From NCBI GenBank assembly GCA_947599925.1, contig CANQFT010000005.1, forward strand, positions 41,250-105,249: 64,000 nt of DNA. The letters are read 5' to 3'. Shown piece after piece: positions 59,808 through 64,000 of the stretch (positions within the stretch are counted from its first letter, which is position 1; each line of letters begins with the position of its first letter). This DNA is from an uncultured Oscillospiraceae bacterium. Its GTDB lineage: Bacteria > Bacillota > Clostridia > Oscillospirales > Oscillospiraceae. Below the pieces are notes generated by a model. It did not search any database. It was not told the DNA's origin and saw only the letters and a program-made list of their open reading frames with translations. The position numbers and the translations under genes are program-made.

Positions 59808-60503
59808 TCAGAAGCCCCACTTGTAGCCAAAGCCCCAGACGGTGGTGATATAGGCCGGGGTCTGGGGATCGTCCTCGATCTTCAGCCGCAGGCGGCGGAT
59901 GTTCACGTCCACGATCTTCAGCTCGCCGTAGTATTTTTCGCCCCAGACGGAGTTCAAGATCTCCTCGCGGGACAGGGCCTTGCCGGGGTTGTCCATAAAG
60001 AGCTTCATGATGGAATACTCCACCTGGGTCAGCTTCACCCGCTGGCCGTTTTTTTCCAGGGTGCGGTTGCGGGTGTTGAGCAGGAAGGGCGGGTTGTGGA
60101 TGACCCCGTCGTCGGCGGGGGCGGCCTCGGCGCCACCCATGCGGCGGCAGATGGCGTCCACCCTGGCGGTGAGCTCGGCGGGAGAAAAGGGCTTGGTCAC
60201 ATAGTCGTCCGCGCCGGTCATCAATCCCGTGACCTTGTCCATCTCCTGGGTGCGGGCGGTGAGCATGATGATGCCGATCTTGGAGTTTCCGGCCCGGATG
60301 CGGCGGCAGACCTCAAAGCCGTCCATGTCGCCAGGGATCATGATGTCCAGCAGGGCGACCTGGATGTCCGGGTGGGCCTTGAGCTGGGCCAGGGCCTCGT
60401 CCCCGGTGCCCGCCTCAAAGGTCTCGTAGCCCGCCCGGTTGAGATTGATGACAACGAAGCTGCGGATGTTGGTCTCGTCCTCCAGAACCAGAACCTTTTT
60501 CAT
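59808..60503 (-). CDS. OmpR-family response regulator
   Basis: 231 residues. Receiver with acidic pocket LEDE, phosphorylation site Asp53 (LLDIMIPG) and VTKPFSP; C-terminal winged helix (LTQVEYSIMKLFMDNPGKAL, SVWGEKYYGE, RRLRLKIEDDP). Cognate partner of the histidine kinase 35 bp downstream. ATG at 60503 follows GAAAGGAAGGGTCC. Confidence 0.95.
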   Translation of the reverse strand: MKKVLVLEDETNIRSFVVINLNRAGYETFEAGTGDEALAQLKAHPDIQVALLDIMIPGDMDGFEVCRRIRAGNSKIGIIMLTARTQEMDKVTGLMTGADDYVTKPFSPAELTARVDAICRRMGGAEAAPADDGVIHNPPFLLNTRNRTLEKNGQRVKLTQVEYSIMKLFMDNPGKALSREEILNSVWGEKYYGELKIVDVNIRRLRLKIEDDPQTPAYITTVWGFGYKWGF

Positions 60504-60523
60504 GGCTGGACCCTTCCTTTCGG

Positions 60524-61882
60524 TCAGTTCTCGGTGGACCACTCGGTCCGGATGATGTGAAAGCGCTCGGCGATGTCCTGCGCGTCCAGGCCGGTGTCCC
60601 AGACCTGGGGCATGAGCTCCACGGCGTAGGTAGCGGAGGCGTCGGTGAAGATGACCTCGCGGCCGTTGATCCCGGCGCGGTTGGTCTGGTCGGCTCCGGT
60701 GAGTTTGTAGAGCACCAGGAAGGTCTTGGCCGGACGGTCATCGCCCTGCCACAGCGAGAAGGCCACGCCCCGCTCTCCGGCGCTGACGGAGTCCTGGCGG
60801 GAGATGACCAGCCGGTCGGTCCAGCTGTCGGGCACGTCGAAATACCAGCCGTCGGTGACGTTGTGGAAGGTGGTCAGCACCTGGTGAGGCCGGCCCTTGT
60901 CGTCAAACTGCCGCCACTCCAGCAGCCAGAAGTCGTCGCTGACGCCGCTCGCCTTGTGGGCCAGCACGGGCAGGGGCACTTCCAGCACGCCGTCGCGGTC
61001 GATGTCGCTGCTGGCCACAGCGGTGTAGGACCGGACGGTCTCCTCGCTCCGCATGGTGGCGGTGTTGAGGGTGATGTTGGTGAGGGCGCCGTCCCGCACC
61101 GCGAGGATGTCCACCACCTGGTCGGGGGCGTCCCGGAAGCCGGAGGTGACGAACACCGCGGGGATGCCCCCGGCCAGATTCCCGCTGCGGAGGAGCTTGA
61201 TCTCGTTGATGCCGGTGGACAGCGGCGCGGTGGATTTCAACGCCAGGGCCGCGCCGTCATAGTCGTAATACTCGGCGCGGGAGGCGTCGGCCTCGCCGGT
61301 CTGGAGGGACAGGACCACCAGCTCCCTCTCCCTGTCGTTGTCCAGATCCGCCAGGCGGAAGCGGGTGTAACTGTCCACCCACAAAAGCTCGATGGCCTCC
61401 ACATCTTCCAGGCTATACACCCCCAGCGTGCGGTCATCGCCGGAGATCTGCCAGGAGACGATGGCCTCCTTGCGCTGGGACCCGCCCACGTTCTCGTAGC
61501 TCACCGAGTAGATGCCCGTGCCCACTCCCTCGATGATGGAGTCCACGGCGTAGCTCTCATCCTCCAGCTGACGGAAGATGTATATCTTCAGGGGCCGTTC
61601 GTCGCTGGGGACCCGGAAGAACGCCACGGCGGACTCCAGCTGGCCGTCGGCGTCCAGGTCCTGGAGCTGGACGGTCTGGGTGTTGGTGCCCGACATGGGG
61701 GCGATGGACTCCCCGCCGATGGCGGCGCGGACCTCGCTGAGTTTGGCGTCGAGATTCTGGTAGTCCTCCGGCGGCGCGGGCAGGGCGAACATATCCTCGC
61801 CCCCGCCCCGCATACAGCCCGTCAGGCTCAAAAGCAGGGCCAGGGCCGGCAAAAAGGCCACGCGCCTTCTATGGTGTTTCAC
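60524..61882 (-). CDS. Lipoprotein with repeated VCBS/FG-GAP-like segments
   Basis: 452 residues: a signal with lipobox LSLTGC (Cys23), then beta-repeats containing calcium-type DxDxDG motifs (LQDLDADGQLESAVAFF, LADLDNDRERELVVLSL, SSDIDRDGVLEVPLPVL), like FG-GAP/VCBS propeller proteins. It leads the two-component operon, 20 bp before the regulator gene, and could act with the kinase at the cell surface. The GTG at 61882 has AGGAGGGGATGGGAC before it. Confidence 0.85.
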   Translation of the reverse strand: MKHHRRRVAFLPALALLLSLTGCMRGGGEDMFALPAPPEDYQNLDAKLSEVRAAIGGESIAPMSGTNTQTVQLQDLDADGQLESAVAFFRVPSDERPLKIYIFRQLEDESYAVDSIIEGVGTGIYSVSYENVGGSQRKEAIVSWQISGDDRTLGVYSLEDVEAIELLWVDSYTRFRLADLDNDRERELVVLSLQTGEADASRAEYYDYDGAALALKSTAPLSTGINEIKLLRSGNLAGGIPAVFVTSGFRDAPDQVVDILAVRDGALTNITLNTATMRSEETVRSYTAVASSDIDRDGVLEVPLPVLAHKASGVSDDFWLLEWRQFDDKGRPHQVLTTFHNVTDGWYFDVPDSWTDRLVISRQDSVSAGERGVAFSLWQGDDRPAKTFLVLYKLTGADQTNRAGINGREVIFTDASATYAVELMPQVWDTGLDAQDIAERFHIIRTEWSTEN

Positions 61883-61926
61883 GTCCCATCCCCTCCTGTT
61901 TCAGCGCCGCGGATGAAATCACCCTC

Positions 61927-61955
61927 ATTATAGCAGTTTCGCCATAAAAAAACAA
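61927..61955 (-). promoter_or_regulatory. Promoter of the lipoprotein/two-component operon
   Basis: Minus-strand TATAAT (61927-61932) with extended -10 TGC, and TTGTTT (61950-61955) 17 bp upstream. The -35 box is part of the ireB terminator. Confidence 0.65.
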
Positions 61956-61982
61956 GGACGAGCTTGCGCCCATCCTTGTTTT
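61949..61982 (-). terminator. ireB terminator
   Basis: Minus-strand stem AAAACAAGGA/TCCTTGTTTT with a GC-rich loop, followed by TTTATGG. Its 3' arm overlaps the -35 box of the next promoter. Confidence 0.82.
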
Positions 61983-61989
61983 CTGCCGT

Positions 61990-62244
61990 TCAGCCCGCCA
62001 GATACGCCTTGAGCAACACCTGCAGCAGCTCGTCCCGGTCCAGCTTGCGGATGAGGGCGCGGGCGTTTTTGTAGTTGGTCACATAGGTGGGGTCTTCGGA
62101 GAGGATATAGCCCACGATCTGGTTGATGGGGTTGTAGCCCTTCTCCCGCAAGGCGTCGTAGACGGTGGTGAGGATCTGGCGGATCTCCTCTCCGCGGTCT
62201 TGGTTGATGGTGAATTTGCGGGTAAAGTCCAGGCTCTCCTGCAC
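61990..62244 (-). CDS. ireB: IreB-family regulatory phosphoprotein (DUF965)
   Basis: 84 residues: ESLDFTRKFTINQDRGEEIR, QILTTVYDALREKGYNPINQ, IVGYILSEDPTYVTNYKNAR. In Enterococcus IreB is a substrate of the IreK (PrkC) kinase and the IreP phosphatase and affects cephalosporin resistance. PrkC and PrpC are also encoded in this window. GTG at 62244 follows AAGGAGGTGTGGCCCC. Usually beside alaS/ruvX; here it is a single-gene unit after pheT. Confidence 0.92.
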   Translation of the reverse strand: MQESLDFTRKFTINQDRGEEIRQILTTVYDALREKGYNPINQIVGYILSEDPTYVTNYKNARALIRKLDRDELLQVLLKAYLAG

Positions 62245-62275
62245 GGGGCCACACCTCCTTCCAAACTTGCCACTT

Positions 62276-62304
62276 ATTGTAACCCACTTTTCCGCGGTTG
62301 TAAA
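62276..62304 (-). promoter_or_regulatory. Sigma-A promoter of ireB
   Basis: Minus-strand TTTACA (62299-62304), 17 bp, TACAAT (62276-62281), 30 bp before the ribosome-binding site. Confidence 0.75.
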
Positions 62305-62332
62305 GAGCAAAGAAAGTTAAATTTCCGTTAAA

Positions 62333-64000
62333 TCAGCGCAGCACCGCGCCCAGCTCGCTCTCCAGAGCCGCCAGGATGCTCTTCACGTCCTCGTCGGCCT
62401 CCTCGCTGGTGAGGCTCCTGTCGTCGGCCCGCAGGGTCAGGTTGAAGGCCACCGACTTCTTCCCCTCCGGGATGGGCGCGCCGGTGTAGATGTCAAAGAG
62501 GGCGGTCTCCTTCAAAAGCCCCTTGGCGCCTCTGGCGATGCAGTCCTCCAGCTGGCCCACGGTGACGGCCAGATCGCACACCACGGCGATGTCGCGGGTG
62601 ACGGAGGGGAACCTGGGCAGCGGCGTGTAGACCACCGACCGGTCCTCGGCCTCCATCAGCGCCTCCAGGGACAGCTCCGCGCAGTAGAGGTCCTGGTCCA
62701 CGTCGTAGTTCCTGCACACCAGCGGGTGGATCTGGCCCACCACGCCCAGGCGCTTCTCACCCGCCCAAACCGCCGCGCAGCGGCCGGGGTGGTAGGAGGG
62801 GTCGTCCTGGACGGCGGTGAAGCGCACGTCCTGACAGCGCAGGTCCCGCAAAACGGCCTCCACCGTCCCCTTGAGGGCGTAGAAGTCCATCTCCTCGCCG
62901 TAGGCGCCCAGGGTGAGGTACTTGCTCTCCACGGCCAGACCGTCCGGCCCGCCGGGGAGGTAGATCCGCCCCACTTCGTAGAGCCGCACGGACTTGTTGC
63001 GGTAGTTGTAGTTCCGGGTCAGGATCTCCAGCATGGAGGGGAGGGTGGTGGTCCGCATGATGGAGGTGTCCTCCCCAAGCGGGTTCAGGATCTTGAAAGA
63101 GGCCCGGCGGGGATCGTCCTGGGGCCAGCGGATCTTATCGTAGTAGGTGGGGCTGATAAAGGAGTAGGTGATGATCTCGTCAAAGCCCAGGGCCCGGACG
63201 GTCTGGCCCAGGCGCCGCTCCAGGGTCTCCTCCGCCGAGTAACCGCCCACGGTGGTCTGGCCCCGCATGAGGGTGGTGGGGATGTTGTTGTAGCCGTAGA
63301 ACCGGGCCACCTCTTCCGCCAGATCCGCCATGCGGCGCACATCGCCCCGCCACGAGGGGACAGTGACCCGGTCTCCCTCCACCTGGAAGTCCAGCTTTTT
63401 GAGGATGGCCACCATGTCGGCCTCTGGCACGTCGGTGCCCAAAAGGGCGTTGATCCTGTCCGGCTCCAGCCGGAGTTCGGTGAGCTGGGGGACAAAGTTC
63501 AAAATGTCGATGACCCCGTCCACCACCTCGCCGGCGCCCAGCAGTTCCACCAGTTCGCAGGCCCGGTCCACAGCGGGCATGGTGTTCATGGGGTCCAGGC
63601 CCTTTTCAAACTTGGCGCTGGCCTCGGTCCGCATCCCCAGCGCCAGAGCGCCCTTGCGGATGCAGGTGCCGTCAAAGCAGGCGGACTCGAACACCACGTC
63701 GGTGGTGTCGTCCACGATCTCGCTGTTCTCCCCGCCCATGATGCCCGCCAGACCCACGGCCCGGTTCTCGTCGGCGATGACCAGGTGGTTGGCGGTGAGG
63801 GTGTGTTCCTTGCCGTCCAGGGTGGTGAGCTTCTCCCCTTCCCTGGCGGTGCGGACGATGATCTTGCCGCCGTTGACGTAGCGGTAGTCGAAGGCGTGCA
63901 TGGGCTGGCCGTACTCCAGCATGACGTAGTTGGTGATGTCCACGATGTTGTTGATGGGCCGCACCCCCATGGCGCGCAGCCGCTCCCGCATCCACTTGGG
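62333..64000 (-). CDS. pheT: Phenylalanine-tRNA ligase beta subunit, 3' part (5' end outside window)
   Basis: The last 555 residues of PheT. Seen: RPINNIVDITNYVMLEYGQP (B3/4 region start), GIMGGENSEI, the B5 domain (LELLGAGEV to LPTRPDV-like VEGDRVTVPSWRGDV), core GFDEIITYSFISP and the C-terminal FDX-ACB anticodon-binding domain (FPSVTRDIAVVCD). About 250 N-terminal residues lie beyond 64000. Charges tRNA-Phe and edits Tyr together with PheS. Confidence 0.96.
   Translation of the reverse strand, partial: PKWMRERLRAMGVRPINNIVDITNYVMLEYGQPMHAFDYRYVNGGKIIVRTAREGEKLTTLDGKEHTLTANHLVIADENRAVGLAGIMGGENSEIVDDTTDVVFESACFDGTCIRKGALALGMRTEASAKFEKGLDPMNTMPAVDRACELVELLGAGEVVDGVIDILNFVPQLTELRLEPDRINALLGTDVPEADMVAILKKLDFQVEGDRVTVPSWRGDVRRMADLAEEVARFYGYNNIPTTLMRGQTTVGGYSAEETLERRLGQTVRALGFDEIITYSFISPTYYDKIRWPQDDPRRASFKILNPLGEDTSIMRTTTLPSMLEILTRNYNYRNKSVRLYEVGRIYLPGGPDGLAVESKYLTLGAYGEEMDFYALKGTVEAVLRDLRCQDVRFTAVQDDPSYHPGRCAAVWAGEKRLGVVGQIHPLVCRNYDVDQDLYCAELSLEALMEAEDRSVVYTPLPRFPSVTRDIAVVCDLAVTVGQLEDCIARGAKGLLKETALFDIYTGAPIPEGKKSVAFNLTLRADDRSLTSEEADEDVKSILAALESELGAVLR

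Overview
The window is 64 kb of G+C-rich bacterial chromosome. Gene content (spore-specific dipicolinate synthase, PrkC/PrpC, WhiA, YvcK, RapZ, RemA, IreB, CdaA/CdaR, DUF5685), strong purine-rich ribosome-binding sites and sigma-A promoters with TTGACA/TATAAT-like boxes point to a spore-forming, high-G+C Firmicute of the Oscillospirales type (Flavonifractor/Lawsonibacter-like). That placement is inferred from gene content, not from a marker-gene search.

Layout. Positions 1-21,060 are minus-strand housekeeping genes. First comes a long tightly packed run: yceD-like, rpmF, a radical-SAM/PDZ gene, der and plsY; then a terminator and a clear promoter; then cdaA-cdaR, an RseC-like gene, DUF5685, a J-protein, a membrane protein, yicC, remA, gmk, rpoZ, priA, def, fmt, rsmB, rlmN, prpC, prkC and the start of rsgA. 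These cover c-di-AMP synthesis, phospholipid synthesis, ribosome and RNA maturation, and the PASTA-kinase signalling pair. A DUF554 gene and an intergenic structured repeat follow.

21.4-25.9 kb is a maltodextrin-type ABC importer (binding protein and two permeases) with a 4-alpha-glucanotransferase. 25.9-34.5 kb holds an SSB-like gene and a compact ethanolamine-utilisation microcompartment operon: alcohol dehydrogenase, EutA, EutB, EutC, EutL, EutE, EutM, PduL-type phosphotransacetylase. EutBC split ethanolamine, EutA reactivates them, acetaldehyde is consumed by EutE and the ADH, PduL makes acetyl phosphate, and EutL/EutM are shell proteins. Pentamer, cobalamin transferase, transporter and regulator genes are not in the window. 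The eutE/eutM junction is unusual: a second frame with its own perfect Shine-Dalgarno site overlaps the end of eutE and runs in frame into eutM.

34.6-46.4 kb is mixed: a polytopic glycosyltransferase (+), dpaAB with an excellent sigma-K promoter (-), exoA with an XRE regulator (-), a MacAB-like exporter followed by an S-layer-homology protein (+), and smpB, a cyclophilin gene and tmRNA (+). 46.7-48.3 kb holds a lone AAA ATPase, a small lipoprotein and a second copy of the structured repeat.

48.3-56.4 kb (minus) is a pseudouridine synthase, dnaE, whiA, yvcK, rapZ and murB. 56.5-58.3 kb (+) is DUF378 and a DUF2975/HTH/membrane-protein module with a 19-bp palindromic operator. 58.3-64 kb (minus) is a histidine kinase/response regulator pair with a lipoprotein, ireB, and the 3' part of pheT running off the edge.

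The most interesting points are the repeat family (two copies whose hairpins are kept by compensatory changes), the overlapping eutE/eutM frame, and a start-codon stem-loop on the SSB-like gene.
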